Of a stretch of DNA of 64,000 bases, positions 11,650 through 23,760 are shown in pieces. The first letter of the stretch is position 1; each line of letters begins with the position of its first letter. Under the pieces are notes generated by a model. The model was given only the letters and a program-made list of their open reading frames with translations, was not told the DNA's origin and made no database searches. The position numbers and the translations under genes were made by a program. The stretch spans positions 246,041,825 through 246,105,824 of the forward strand of contig OX352774.1 in assembly GCA_947095535.1 (NCBI GenBank), written 5' to 3'. The stretch comes from Poecilobothrus nobilitatus (taxonomy: Eukaryota > Arthropoda > Insecta > Diptera > Dolichopodidae).

Positions 11650-12100
11650 TGAAAAATCTATAATTCTACGTCCAACCAATGAGAGAAAATAATAATATTA
11701 CTGATGAACTAAAGAGACATTTAGCCTCGGGAGGCTATTTGCAATAGCGGTGAAGGATTTATGAAGTGTAAAAACAATCATCTTAGCGGATTTAACTAAA
11801 TTAGTCAATGTAAATAACTGGTAAGTTCAAGACAGGCACAACACTATAGTAATAATAAAGAATATTATCAAACTATCGTTCAATCTCAATACAAAAGTTT
11901 TTATCAAAATATATATAAAATAATAATAAATGACAGGCTAGTTCACTTCATCTGGGCCTATAATAATTCAGTTTCCTGAACATCGAAACAACTTCATTTG
12001 AAATCTACAAATATATAAATGACAATCTTGATACAGGTAAGTTATATGTCAGTTATTTTTATAAAAAAAAGACTGTAGAAATACTCAAATATAATGTTTT
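11650..12100 (+). pseudogene. Decayed non-LTR reverse transcriptase, N-terminal part
   Basis: Segments in different plus-strand frames match, in order, the region just before and at the start of the reverse transcriptase in CR1/Jockey-like elements: SIILRPTNERE (family pattern SIFLxPTxxxEI), SNYRSISI at 11868-11891 (pattern NYRPISIL), IINDRLVHFIWAYN at about 11923-11964, and EIYKYINDNLDTGKLYVSYF from 12000. Motif A, which should follow, has degraded to YKKKTVEIL. Frameshifts and stops separate the pieces. This covers a different portion of the domain from 8016-8750, so it is a second copy or a rearranged part of one. Confidence 0.6.
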
Positions 12101-13590
12101 TCAAGGATTTTATCGTGATTCTTTATTACTTATTATTCATCCAAAATCTCCGTAAAAATAATAGGCAATTTAACATTAAAAACATATTATGTATTTATGT
12201 GGATTTAAATTAGATTAGGTATTTAATAAATGGTTTTTATTAATTTTATTTTTATATTATTTTTTTTTTAAATAATATTTTAATTTGATTTTAAAATTAA
12301 GTACGTAGTTATTTATTTATTTTAAACTAAAATTCACAGAATCTATTAATACCCCACTGATTAACTCACATAAAATATTATTGAGCTACTCTAGTTATTT
12401 AAAAAAAATTAATTATATATAAAACTGCTTGGTTTTTGGTTTATTAACTGACCTAATAATATAATGGCCAGTAGTAATAAATATAAAGTGGTCTTTTTAA
12501 TTATAAGAAAATAAAAAACTTTATTATCTTTCTGAAATTTAATTTTTAACAATTTTCCCAATGTATGAATCAATAAGGGCTATACCACCTTTTACATTAT
12601 TATCGATATATTAAAACAGAAGTCATTACTTTCGATAGCATTTGATAAAAAGGAAGTTTCATAGTCTTTGGGACCCTAAGAATAACAATTTTGTAAATCT
12701 TTTATTTTGTAAAATTTAGTATATGAAGATATATTATACACATATGTATGAATTATAAATTATGAATTAGCTATCAGTTCTTCTAAAACCACCAAAAAGT
12801 AAGCGCGTAAAATTACAAAAGAATTTACAGAATTTCGCAGTGATTGCGATAAATTACAGGAGACTTAAACTACTTTTCTCTTAAACCATAAATGTAATAT
12901 TTGATTCGTGATCAAATATTTTATAAAGCCTTTTTACAGGAAGAAGTTAAAATTTAAATTATGAGGAAGTTTATTAGGTTTATGAAGGTTGGAAACAGAC
13001 AGTGCAAAGAAAAATAGTGGAATTTTATTGTTTGAACTCAATTAATTTACATATTATGTACATAGATCCAGAAGAATTCATATTTCTGAAAATTGTAATC
13101 GCTTTTTGTTCAAAATTAAAATTAAAATGTTTAAATTCCTATAATTTTTATATAAAACAATATTTATTAAACTTAAATGAAATAATTTTCCTAAAAATAC
13201 TTTACAAAAATTTGATACATATCCATAAATAATTAATATACAGACAAACTATTGTTATACTTGCACCGTTATCACATTTTTACAAAAAGAATGAAAAGTT
13301 AAAACAAAAAAAAACAAAAAAAAAACAAATTGGTAGAACTCTATTTTCCATTTCCCCTCACTTTAAATATTCTGTATTCACTATTCTGTAACTGTATTAC
13401 AAATTTTCCAACAAAATTTCACCACATGAGGCGCTGTTTCCACTAAATTCTTACATTTTCTGTGTTTGTATACGAAAAAGAAAACGAAAGTAAAAATAAA
13501 AAACAAAAGATTTCATATATTATTATGAAGGGGAAAAGAGATAGAAAGAGCCATATAAATTTAACAGTACAGAAAAATTATACAGAAAAT
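12101..13590. other. AT-rich DNA upstream of exon 1
   Basis: No gene or recognisable element is seen. The frame at 13002-13232 has no recognisable motif and is AT-biased, so I take it as chance. Upstream regulatory sequence of the receptor gene may lie here, but no specific site can be supported. Confidence 0.5.
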
Positions 13591-13665
13591 GTCAATGTCA
13601 GTTCTTTGCTGTCAGTTTGTGTTTAGATCTCGTCAAGTGTAAAAATCAGCCGGTTCCCGGTAAAT
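13590..13665 (+). promoter_or_regulatory. Candidate transcription start or 5' untranslated exon of the receptor gene
   Basis: This short GC-richer patch lies 330-400 bp upstream of the ATG. It has two insect-like initiator matches, TCAGTTC (13598-13604) and TCAGTTT (13612-13618), and an AGATC motif at 13625-13629 whose spacing is about 2 nt off the usual downstream promoter element position. It ends in CGGTTCCCGGTAAAT, which contains a possible splice donor. The evidence is weak: the motifs are short, and no clear acceptor with a pyrimidine tract is seen before the ATG. Confidence 0.2.
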
Positions 13666-13998
13666 AAAAATGAAATAAATATTTTTATATTAGGTATATT
13701 TTTTATTTCATACTGTGTACATTTTTTGATGTTATGAAATTTTTGTTTTCTTTTATTTTTATATTATTGATAAGATTTGCGCGGTAGAAAATACTATATA
13801 TATAAAGAAAAAAAAAAAAAAAACTAATCAAATTATAATTACCTATTTATTATAAATTGTTAATATTTTAAATAATAAAAATTTGAAAGTTCAATAATCG
13901 GAAATTGTGTTATACTTTTATTTTTTTTTTTTTTTTGTATAAAAAAAATCCTAATAAATATTTAAGCGGTTACAACAAAAAAAAAAAACAGATTAAAA

Positions 13999-14122
13999 AT
14001 GTATTTTCAAAATATTAATAAAATTTATAGTTTATTTTTATTTATATTAATTGGAAAAATATCTACTATTAATGGACATTTAAATTTATATTTAAATTAT
14101 TATGAAGTAATGAAATTATTAG
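13999..14122 (+). CDS. Derailed/Ryk-family Wnt receptor, coding exon 1 (signal peptide and start of WIF domain)
   Basis: The exon encodes residues 1-41 plus the first base of codon 42. Residues 1-26 are a signal peptide: MYFQNINK, then a hydrophobic core YSLFLFILIG, then a cleavage region near ING. Next comes HLNLYLNYYEVMKLLG, the conserved first strand and helix of the WIF domain in Derailed proteins. The exon ends TTA TTA G, followed by GTAAGT, a strong donor at 14123. Codon 42 (Gly) is completed by GA at the start of exon 2, giving the family's expected L-G-L-S-A-E-L-Y-Y-V-R join. The ATG is chosen because it gives a proper signal peptide directly before the mature HLN start. The open frame continues into the intron to 14229 but is not coding there. 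A decayed copy of this exon lies at 10940-11115. Confidence 0.88.
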
Positions 14123-16550
14123 GTAAGTTTTATAAAAATAAAATTAATTTTTGTTTAATTAAGTTTATACGTACATATTATGTGAATAAAATATTTACCA
14201 CAAATTTATTAAATATTTTATATTTATAACATCTTATCATGTTTTGAAATTTCATTAAAAATTTTAAAAGTTTAATTTTCATGTTTTGAAAAGCAAAAAC
14301 TAAAAATAAGAGATATAATATAAGTATTTTTAATTTATTAATTATTTGCAGTTATTTCAAAATAATTATTATAAAATTTTCCAAGTTATTGAAACGGTAG
14401 GTAGGTAGTACCAAAGATTATATAAGTAGTAGTATATAGTCTTTGCTAGAACTTAGTTAGTTCTTGTTGAAAAAAATATATTTAAATAAAGATAATTTGT
14501 GCTATTTTTATTTTATGAGAAATTTTTTTTAGGTATATTTTTTTATAAGAATGTACATACTTATATGTACTTATGTATTCAATATTTATGTTTTTTATTA
14601 CAGTTAACTATGTATTTATATTAATTTAATCAAAACACATTTCTTTGAATGTACATATGACCTTAAAAAAATAGATGCATTATATAATTAGTTGTTCATT
14701 TTGAATTACCTATACAAATTGTTATTCAATTTGATTTTCACAAATATGATTATTTTTTAAAAAAATACTATAAAACAACTTTATAAAATAAAAAACAATT
14801 TTAGAAATATCTACATAAGGTGTATGTATATAAAAATAAAGTTGATTAGGTACATATTATTTTATTAATTTATTTAAAATCAGTTTCGAATCCGATATAA
14901 GATACAATAAAAAGTTAATTATTAGTATCTAGTATTATTAGTCAATTAAAATTTAATGGTGTTTTGCTTTCATATTATATATTATATACATATATCAATT
15001 AAATAGTGCAGCAATTTAGAAGAGTAGAAATTAGAGAGTGAAAATCTTATTATTAGATTAGAATATGCGCAAATTGTTTAATATCTTATGAACAAATTTT
15101 AAATTCTTTGTAAGCTCTAAAATGTAATATACCCCACCTACTTAGGTACTTAGAAATAAATTATTTTTTTAATATTCGAAATATTATATTTGAATATCAA
15201 CTGATTAGCATAAAATTATTACTTCTATCTACCTTTTTCCCTAAAAATTAATTTTGTGGTAGAAATTTTTATTAGACAAAACGGTATCGAACTTAGGTAT
15301 ATATTCCAGCGATGTCATGAATTTAAAATTTGCCTATAGGCAATATTTAATTTTTATGATTCCTTTTTTTTTTTTGGTTAACCACCAAAACTAACAAAAA
15401 TTTACATCTTTTGAAAATTTTGTTTTTGAAAATAAAATCACTTAAATTTATTACCACCAATTTATTGTTTCTTTTCTGTTTTTTTTTTTTTTGTAGATAA
15501 CCTAACTAAATAGTAAATTAACCAATGCTTTTTTTTTTTTAATTCACACATGTTTATCACGTACTAGAATAAAAATAATAAATTATATTCTTAAAAAATT
15601 CTCTTAGATCTACAGCATACATTTTATATCATCTACATAAATAAATACGAATATGTATGGATATGTATACCCATTTTTAATTCAAATAAAACAAATGAAT
15701 ACTCTGCTATTCTAATGAAGATTCGTACAAGTATAACAGATATTAGTTTGGTTTGTTGTTGTTGTTGTTATATTAATAGTGATGACCTTAACCTCTTTTA
15801 GAAAATACATTTGAAAACTACCTCAATAATGAATTTGAGCGAAACAACGAATGATGAAAAATAAATAAATAAATAAAAAAAATTTAAACCTACCCAAATA
15901 AAAATGAATTGAAAAGGTAAAAACTTTAAAATTCAATGATATCATTCAAAATATTTTTTTCAGTATACTTAATATTGTTTATTATTAATAATCAGGAAAA
16001 GAAGGATATAAAAGTATTTATATAAATATATATATGTATACATAAGAAAAAGAGAAAAAAAAGACTAAGGAAAGAAATAAAGAAGGATATTTTGTAAAAA
16101 ACTTAGGTTGGTCTTGAAAATTAAAAGAAAAAGAGAAAAATAACTCCTTTAAAATAGGTTTCTTTAAAAACGATTTAAAACTTTTTTTTTATTTTATTTT
16201 AGACGTCCAGTTAGTATATTTATGTATATATACAAAATAAAGTTTAATTTATTTTAATTTCAAAAAACATTTTTTTCATATTTTTTTAAGGCTTCAAAAC
16301 TCCGCTTTCATAAATTTGTCAAGTTTATAAAAATCTAAAAAGCATCAATTTAATAAAATACTACACTATTAAATTGAATTTAATATTTAATTACAATACA
16401 CTTTTAAGTTCCAGAATAACTTATAATTTTTTTTTTTAATTAATTTATCATGCAAAACACAATATGTATTTAATTAATTCCAATTAAAGCAATTGAGAAA
16501 CAATCTTATTGGCAATTTGATGTACGGTAAAATTTTTGTAAATTAAAAAA
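14123..16550. other. Start of giant intron, AT-rich
   Basis: Nothing is recognisable beyond poly-T and poly-A tracts and a (TTG)n run near 15750-15770. The frame that overlaps exon 1 and runs to 14229 is intronic read-through. Confidence 0.6.
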
Positions 16551-16557
16551 TATATAC

Positions 16558-16576
16558 CTGATGCCTGGCAGCCTGT
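16558..16576 (-). other. Splice-flanked 19-nt island (possible microexon)
   Basis: On the minus strand the sequence ACAGGCTGCCAGGCATCAG is preceded by TTGCTTAACTTAG (acceptor-like) and followed directly by GTATAT (donor-like). It is strikingly GC-rich for this region. It may belong with the islands at 16925-16974 and 20615-20700. A 19-nt stretch with flanking AG and GT can easily arise by chance, so this is only a candidate. Confidence 0.15.
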
Positions 16577-16924
16577 CTAAGTTAAGCAATTTTACACATA
16601 TAGCCATATAAATATTATGATATAGTCATATATATAGTATAGATATGCATATATATATACATATACATATATACTTATGGACATGTTTTTGGGACACACG
16701 AAATATAAAACATAAAAATAAAAATAAAAAAAATGCATGTATAGCTCATTAAAATTTCAAAATTCGTATTCCAGGCACAATCATAAAAATCATTTCTTTT
16801 TTTTTAAAGAATTGAAAAAAATTTTTTTTTTGTTTTGAACTTAAAAATTCTTTTATTACACTCGTTTAAACCAGAGTAAATTTACAAGAGTAAAACGAAA
16901 AAAAAATGTTTGTTTAAAAACTAT

Positions 16925-16974
16925 TTATTGCAAGTAAAAAAAATCAGCTGTCTCCACCACAGGACCGACCGCCA
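16925..16974 (-). other. Candidate minus-strand terminal exon
   Basis: On the minus strand a good acceptor (TTGTACTTTTTCTGTAG) ends just before 16974. The exon-like sequence begins TGGCGGTCGGTCCTGTGGTG. If joined to an exon ending in A, such as 20615-20700, it reads MAVGPVVETADFFYLQ and then TAA, with an AATAAA overlapping the stop. GC content is far above the neighbourhood. The protein is not recognised. It could equally be a transposon scrap. Confidence 0.2.
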
Positions 16975-17459
16975 CTACAGAAAAAGTACAATGACAAAAT
17001 TTATAGATTTTTTACATAATAATTTATATCAAAGCAAAATAACTTCTAATAATTTAATAACATTTTGTTTTATTCAATAAAAATAATTATATGCAATGAA
17101 ATCGTAAAAATATATGTACATTCATTCATACATCCATTTATTATTATTATTATTATAATGTAGATACATGATTTTTTTTTCATTCAAAAAATAATATTAA
17201 AAGTAAAAAATAATAAAAACTGTAAACAAATACAAAACAAACATAAGATTAATATTAAATCTGCTAACAAAAATTTTACCGTTTTAATTTTATGTCATCA
17301 ACAAATGAATAATATACATTGGCATAGATATAAGTACATACATATGTATGTATAAAATTTTTTAGAGATATAAAAAAAAACAAAAAAAAATTGTTCATAT
17401 AAATTTCATATGGAGTGTTAGGTATGAAATTTGGACTTAGAAAAAAAATTAAATAAAAG

Positions 17460-17950
17460 TTAAAGTTAGTCGGATCAAAAAATGTTCTATGGCAAAGTTG
17501 TTCCTCTTTACTTACTTGTGTAACAACATTTTCTTAATAATTTTTCCCACAAAATTTTTCTGTTACGAAATATTCGTATAAAACTTAAAAAGTACACTAG
17601 TAAACTACCACTTGCGGTTGTCCGATTTGCTCCAAAAGCTTATCAATCCGAGATATTTACGTCAAAACCTTAAATATGAAATTTCAAAAAATTCCGCTCA
17701 GTCGTTTAAGCTGTACACGTGCCCACAGACATACCCACACACGCACCCACACACACACAGGCAGACATCATGCTGAAAATTTTTTTACAGCCTTCTCCAC
17801 ACCGGAGTAGTGCATTTTTGCGAAAATCTCGGGTAAAAATTTTTAGTATGAAAACAATACCTACCTTATACATTAATGTATGCGGTCGGTAAAAAAATAT
17901 TGAAGGAATTAAAAAATTGTATAAGGACATAACTATGGTAGAGTTTATAA
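17460..17950 (+). repeat. Transposon-like repeat with a C/A-rich core
   Basis: A GC-richer stretch includes CCGCTCAGTCGTTTAAGCTG, a run of ACAC/CCCAC units (about 17718-17760) and GGCAGACATCATGCTGAAAA. Sequences of this style, with a CA-rich run followed by a GACATCATGCTGAAAA motif, are common in arthropod dispersed repeats as I recall them, but I cannot name the family. No protein-coding remnant is convincing. Confidence 0.35.
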
Positions 17951-20614
17951 CAAAATGTATTGAAATATTTTATTTCCTTTATATAAGTATAAGAATTTAA
18001 AATGTACCTCTCTTGTACCTCATGTATCTCATCAGAATCCTGAATAACTTTTTAAAAGAATTAAGCGAAGGATGAATATGTGTATTATATGAAAGATGTA
18101 TGTCAAAAAAAAAATTTATAAAAAAATTAATATATTGCTAAAGGCATCTTTGAAGACATCTAAGTTATATATGTATGTACACTTAGAAACAAAAAAAAAA
18201 TTTCTTCAAATTATGAGAATATGTTTTAATTGGAAAATTCTAAATTTAGAAGTAAAAAATAAAGTTTTGTTCTGTAAGTACATATGTATGTTATATTCAA
18301 ACTTTGTTGAGAGTAACTTCGATAGTACTAACCAATATATGTATATTAAGCTTAATAGTAAATTTTAATATAATTGTACATTAAATTCTAAGCATCAGTT
18401 CAGTTCTTTAATTATAGAGGCAACTTTGGATTACGTATACTTAAACTTAAAGAAAATTCTGCAGAATGTTTAGAGTTATTATTTAATTACTTACTTATTA
18501 TTTAAAATCGAGCATGTTTAAAACAAAAATCAAACCTTTTACTAATTTTTCTAATGTCTAAATATAATAATAAAAGAATTTTAAATTAAATAATAAAAAA
18601 GAAAAAAGTTTGATTACCTACTAAACGAAAACATTTTGCATTAATACTAATACTTATCTAAAAAGCAAAAAAAAAAACCAAATTCTACCAACTGTATGTA
18701 GGTTAAAAGTGTCATCGCAAAAAAAAATATAAGACATTATTCTTTAAAATTACGTGTCTAACCCACATTTGATAACAAATATTGTTATGATTTTTTTTCA
18801 AAATATTTACTTACATTTTTTTTTTTTTTTTTCCAAATAAAATTTCTATGTGTCCCTGCCATAAATCATTCTTCTGCCAAAAAATTTCAAACCATCACTC
18901 TCTCTTTCTTTTTTTATATGTATATATATATGTATATCTTTGTAAAGAAATATTTTCTTAACTAGAAATTTTTATAAAATCTTTAAAAAATATTTAAAAA
19001 TTTTTTATTCAATAAACTAAACATGAATTGCGTGTTAAGTTTTTTTGAAGTTTTAACAGCATTGAACATATTTTTAGAATTTTTAATATGCATATTATCC
19101 TTGATTGATTAAATTAAAAGAATAAAATAAAAAAATAAGATCCTTTTGACTGAAATATTAAACAGGTCTTGTATTGTTATAAAGAATTTTTAAAAATAAA
19201 TATCTAAATATTTCTAATCTCCTATATATAACTTAAAAATTTTGGAATAAAATACTTACCATTTATTTAAAAGATACTAATAAATAATAATCATTTAATC
19301 CTTTACACATCAAACACTAAATCAAAAAAAAACTTCAAGGCTTATCCTCTGTTTTTTTATTCTTTATTTAGATTTGAATTAAAGTATGTTATTTTTCTTT
19401 GCAACCGAATGTGTATAAGTAGATTTTTTTTATTTTAAAAATAAACTCCTTTTACAACTTTTACAAACAGCAGATACTTATAAAACATAAATGAATTTCC
19501 GAACGAAAAATTCAAGTGGAATTCAAAAAAAAAATTGTTTTGGATGTTTGAAAAGACCAGCTCCGAAATATAATTTTAACTTATTAATAATCTGAAAGAT
19601 TTTAAACAAAAAAAATATTTTCATGAATCATCCCTTTAATAGGATTAACAATAAACAAACACAAACATTTCCTTGAATCACAGTTTTAAATGGCGAATAC
19701 ATATTTTTGTTTTTATTAACAACCAGTAAATTTTTCAAAAAAATTTTAATCTATGTAAATATTTACAGATTTTACAGATATGGTTTTTAAAGATTTCCGG
19801 ATTGTACCAAAAAATAAGATATTAAAAATTTAAAAAAGGCTAATCCGCAAAGGATTTCTGAAAAACATACAATTACAGATTTTTTGAAAGTTTTTTTTTT
19901 TTTTTTAATTAGAAAAAAAATTTTGGTAAATTTTTTTTTTATTCTTTTTTAACACACATTGGTTTCAACATTATGATTACCCCCTTTGAAGCAAGACCTC
20001 TTTAAATCTATTCATTGATTATATTCTAGATGCCTTTTTAATGTAGGATACACAAATTTATTTTAATTTTTTTTTTTTTGTTTAAAAAATAATACATTTA
20101 AAAATCTTTTGTTAAACTAAAATCTCTATATATTTCATCTTCATAATAGATTTTTTTAATCAGGAAATCTTTTGACTTCCAATAGTTATAAAAATACCAA
20201 TGTGATAGTTAGTGATTAAGTATAATTTTGGTGCAATACAATCTTTCTCTGATCTTTTTTAAACAACATCAAAATTCCAAAATAACTGAGTGTTTTTAAT
20301 GGTTATGAACAACTATTAAAATTGTTATTATTTCTTAAATTAAAATGTTTTTGGTTTATACCAAATCTTAAGGTACTTTAATTCCTTTGCCTTTTTTGCT
20401 TTTTCAAAATATTCAAGAGAAGCAAAATAATCAAAGTAAAGGTGATGACCCAATGTGTACTTTAAAAAATTACTTTGAAATTTCTCATATGTATTTTTTT
20501 TATAAAAATTTATAAATAATTTATTATTAAAATATTTATACACAATGCAGTTACAAAAAACTCCAAGCTTTATCACGTAAAATTTTATTTCTGTATAATA
20601 AGCAAGCTAGTTAC
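17951..20614. other. AT-rich intron sequence
   Basis: No gene or structured repeat was recognised. Poly-T tracts and short TATA runs only. Confidence 0.55.
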
Positions 20615-20700
20615 TTAGAATAGAGCCGTCCTCCCATAGATTTTTTTTCGTTGTGATGCTCCCCATCACCTTCTGCTTTATGTGAAAGTTAACCCGGGAA
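20615..20700 (-). other. Candidate minus-strand exon, 86 nt, unknown protein
   Basis: This is a GC-richer island. On the minus strand an acceptor-like CTAAATTTTCAG precedes it and GTAACT follows. The interval is open in one frame with one base left at each end (1+84+1). The frame reads SRVNFHIKQKVMGSITTKK, then NLWEDGSIL. I do not recognise the protein. The stretch also holds a 6-bp hairpin, GTGATG-GGGAG-CATCAC, so a structured RNA or a transposon fragment is possible. Confidence 0.25.
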
Positions 20701-22849
20701 CTGAAAATTTAGATACATCATAATATATAAAATTACTTAATATTTTCAATGAAAAATTAAATCTTTAAATTAAAAATACTATAAAAACAAATTACTGCCT
20801 AAATTAAACCACTAAAATCTAAATTAAAAAGCAACAGCTACCAATCAGTGCTAACAATACACAAAAAAAAAAAAAAAAAAAAACAATAAACTGACTACAA
20901 GAAAAAGGTTGTCGTACAAGAAAAAGAGAAACAATTTTATATTGACGAATTCCTTAAAAAAAAATGCCACCCATATTGAGGTTCAAAAAAAAAAAATTAC
21001 AATAAGATTGATTGTATCTATAAAATGAATATAAAATTCTGATCCTAATCCAGAAATCAATAATCAGCAAAACTAACAAATACTTAAAATATAACAACAA
21101 AAATAAACGATATAAAATGGTTAGTAAAATAATAAAACAATAAATTGAGATGATCAAAAATTTACGACAGATCATATTTTTTTTTTTTATTTTTGGCATT
21201 CCTTCTGATTAAAATACTAAAAATATAAAACAAAAAACCCCAAACAATCTGAATTCTTTGTTGTAGTTGATTTATAAATTGATTTTTACCTTTTTCTGTT
21301 TAATACGATAATACCCGGAGTTTACCTGCTGGGTTTCTTTAGAAATCCTGATTTTTAAATATTTTATTGAATTGGTTTCCTTTCGTTTTCTTGTAAAAAT
21401 TTTTGTTTTTTTTTTTCTTATAAGTTGAAATTAGAGATGATCTTATGTTGATCATCTTTCAATTTTTGACACAATGAAAAAAATAAACATATTAATGTTC
21501 TGTTTTTATTATACTTAAGATGAAAATCTTAAAAAAAAAGTTTAAAAAAAAAACAACATCATAAAAATTATTGTTGTTATATCAAAATCCTTTTCTATAA
21601 GATCATTATTTTTCATTTTACGTAATTTAATACATTGTATTTGTACATATATTTTTTGACAGGTTACAGATCGTGTTAAGTTACATACTTAGTCCCTTTA
21701 TAAATTTTTTAATAAAATTAAAATAAAAATTTTATTCTACAGAAAATTTCAATTGAAAATTCTACACTTTTGTTTCAGTAAGATAAATATTATATTAACT
21801 ATATATTTTACATCTTTTTTAATTTCTTCAATTTCTTTAGTTTTTAAATTTCACAATTTCTTTCTTTAAATAATTTCTTTCTTCTATTTAATTTTTTTTT
21901 AATATGATCTTAAATGGGTACATAACACTTAGCTAAAATTCACATTACAAAAATTCATTTTCTCTAGCATTATTTCACAAAAAGCTCGTTTTAAAAAAAA
22001 AGTCCAAATATCAGTATTCCCTTTGCAAAACATCCGTTTAGTAAATTCCCATCATTCAAAATCTGTAATATCCTTATATATACATAGTATGATACATAAA
22101 TACATATACGTATTCTAACACTTTATTAAGGGAGAAATTTGGTAAGTACTTTTTGGTATTTTGTATTATTTGGTAATTGAACTAAGTGAAATGGATGTTT
22201 GTTATCTGAGTTTTTTGAGCTCCCAATCAACTAACTCAAATTGCGCTCCCGATTTTAAAAATCAATTTATCATCTGCTGGCTGAGATTATTTTTATGATT
22301 TTGAATTTACAAAATACGTTTAATAAGTAGTTATGTTTTTTTTACACCACAGTTTAAAGATAGATAGTCATTCCAATTATGGCACTAAATTATATTGTAA
22401 AAGATTATATGTATTTAATATTTTGTGGCTCATACTCTTGATAAGAAATGAATTTCCTGAACATTCCAAAAGTTCAAGCGCTTTATATATATGTTAATTT
22501 AAAATTTTCTAAAAAGTAAAAAACAGACTTATTTAAATAAAATTTAATGCAAGTTTTTTATTTTGTTTTAATTTCGGAAATTAAATGTCAGATTCAAAGA
22601 TTGATGAAAATGGAAATTATTGTATAAGTAAGTATATGTTTTTGAAACATAAAAGCCTTTTGTTTTTTTTTAATAAAAATAAGAATACGCACACATGCTG
22701 TGAGGCATTTAAATAAAACAAAAAATTGCTTTTTAATGTAATCTAATAGTAAAAGAATTTCTTAGCTTTAGATGTAGATTAAAAGAATTGAATTATTATT
22801 ACATAACTCTTTTAATATATATATAACAACAAGGAAAAGTCTATCAACT
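20701..22849. other. AT-rich intron sequence
   Basis: No gene is seen. There is an A22-type poly-A tract near 20861-20883 and other homopolymer runs. A slightly GC-richer spot at 22215-22300 has no recognised identity. Confidence 0.55.
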
Positions 22850-23490
22850 CTAGGATAACCTTTTGAACATTTAATATTTATAGGTACGCTACTAAATTGA
22901 AAAAAATTTTAGCTATATGATCCCGTTGCGCCAAACTAGTCAAATTTTACAGAAGTTATTGTCATAAAACTTGATAATGTTTTACAATATTTCAGATGCC
23001 TAATATTTTTAAGAAACATGTTATGAGCATATAAATTTCGCAGCTACCCGAACCTTTTGGTTGAACTCACCAAATTTAACTTCCGAAACTTAACTTCTGT
23101 TGACTAAATTTTAGAAAGCAAACCTTATTAGACGCTAAGCTATACTCATATTAAAAAGAAGGGTTAAGGAAGGGAACTGGCTGAAAGAGTAACTCAAAGA
23201 GTTGTAAGCAAATGACGGAAGTGCTGGGCATTACCATAAAAATGAAATAATTAAATGAAATTTCAGAATGCTAGCTCTATTATTTTTAAAGTTATCAATC
23301 AGAAGAATATCAATCCTAAACATGAATATAATTATAAGCTCTTCCATATCTATCTTGTCTCTTTCAAGATGTCACAAACGCACACATGCTGTTATAATTA
23401 TAAGCTTTTCCATATCTATCTCGTCTCCTTTAAGGTGTCACAAACGTAATAGCAAATTTATTATACCCTTGAACTATGTTCGTACATAAA
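22850..23490 (+). repeat. Dispersed repeat family X, copy 1, with a 66-bp tandem duplication
   Basis: The 3' end reads AAGGTGTCACAAACG followed by TTTATTATACCC, matching the tail of the element at 26362-27132 (GAGGTGTTACAAACGG, then TTTATTATACCC). Just before it a 66-bp unit beginning TATAATTATAAGCT is duplicated in tandem (23327-23392 and 23393-23458). Upstream near 22920 is GTTGCGCCAAA, which also occurs (reverse complement) in the copy at 32685-33240. It is non-coding; the duplication explains the overlapping small frames here. Confidence 0.5.
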
Positions 23491-23654
23491 AATAAATTGA
23501 AGTAATTATTGCTATATAAACTAAAAGTAAACGTTCATATAAAACTTCCAACTTAATCTTGCTAGAATTCGTAACTTAAATTTTTAAACTTTTACTTTAA
23601 CTTCGACAAGTAACAATATCTTTGATAGATTTTTCTGATATAAATATAATATGT

Positions 23655-23760
23655 ACTATCGGGAGCCGGTCTTTTTGAAAAAAAAAAAATGCCGAATAGA
23701 AAAAAATCTTCAAAACCGGTTCCTAAAAAAAAATGCCGAAAAAAAAGTCGCAATTTGAAA
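23655..23760 (+). repeat. Short internal duplication with a CCGGT...ATGCCGAA motif
   Basis: A unit of CCGGT, a short T/C stretch, an A-rich run and ATGCCGAA occurs twice, starting at about 23665 and 23716. The outer GGGAGCCGGT and the inner AACCGGTTCC form an inverted pair. It is probably part of an unnamed repeat. Nothing coding. Confidence 0.35.

Noticed and set aside
14123..14229. Continuation of the exon 1 frame into the intron
   Set aside because: A strong GTAAGT donor at 14123 and an exact family match across the join to 62630 show that translation does not continue here.
23255..23489. Two overlapping frames that repeat a peptide twice
   Set aside because: They come from a 66-bp non-coding tandem duplication inside a dispersed repeat.
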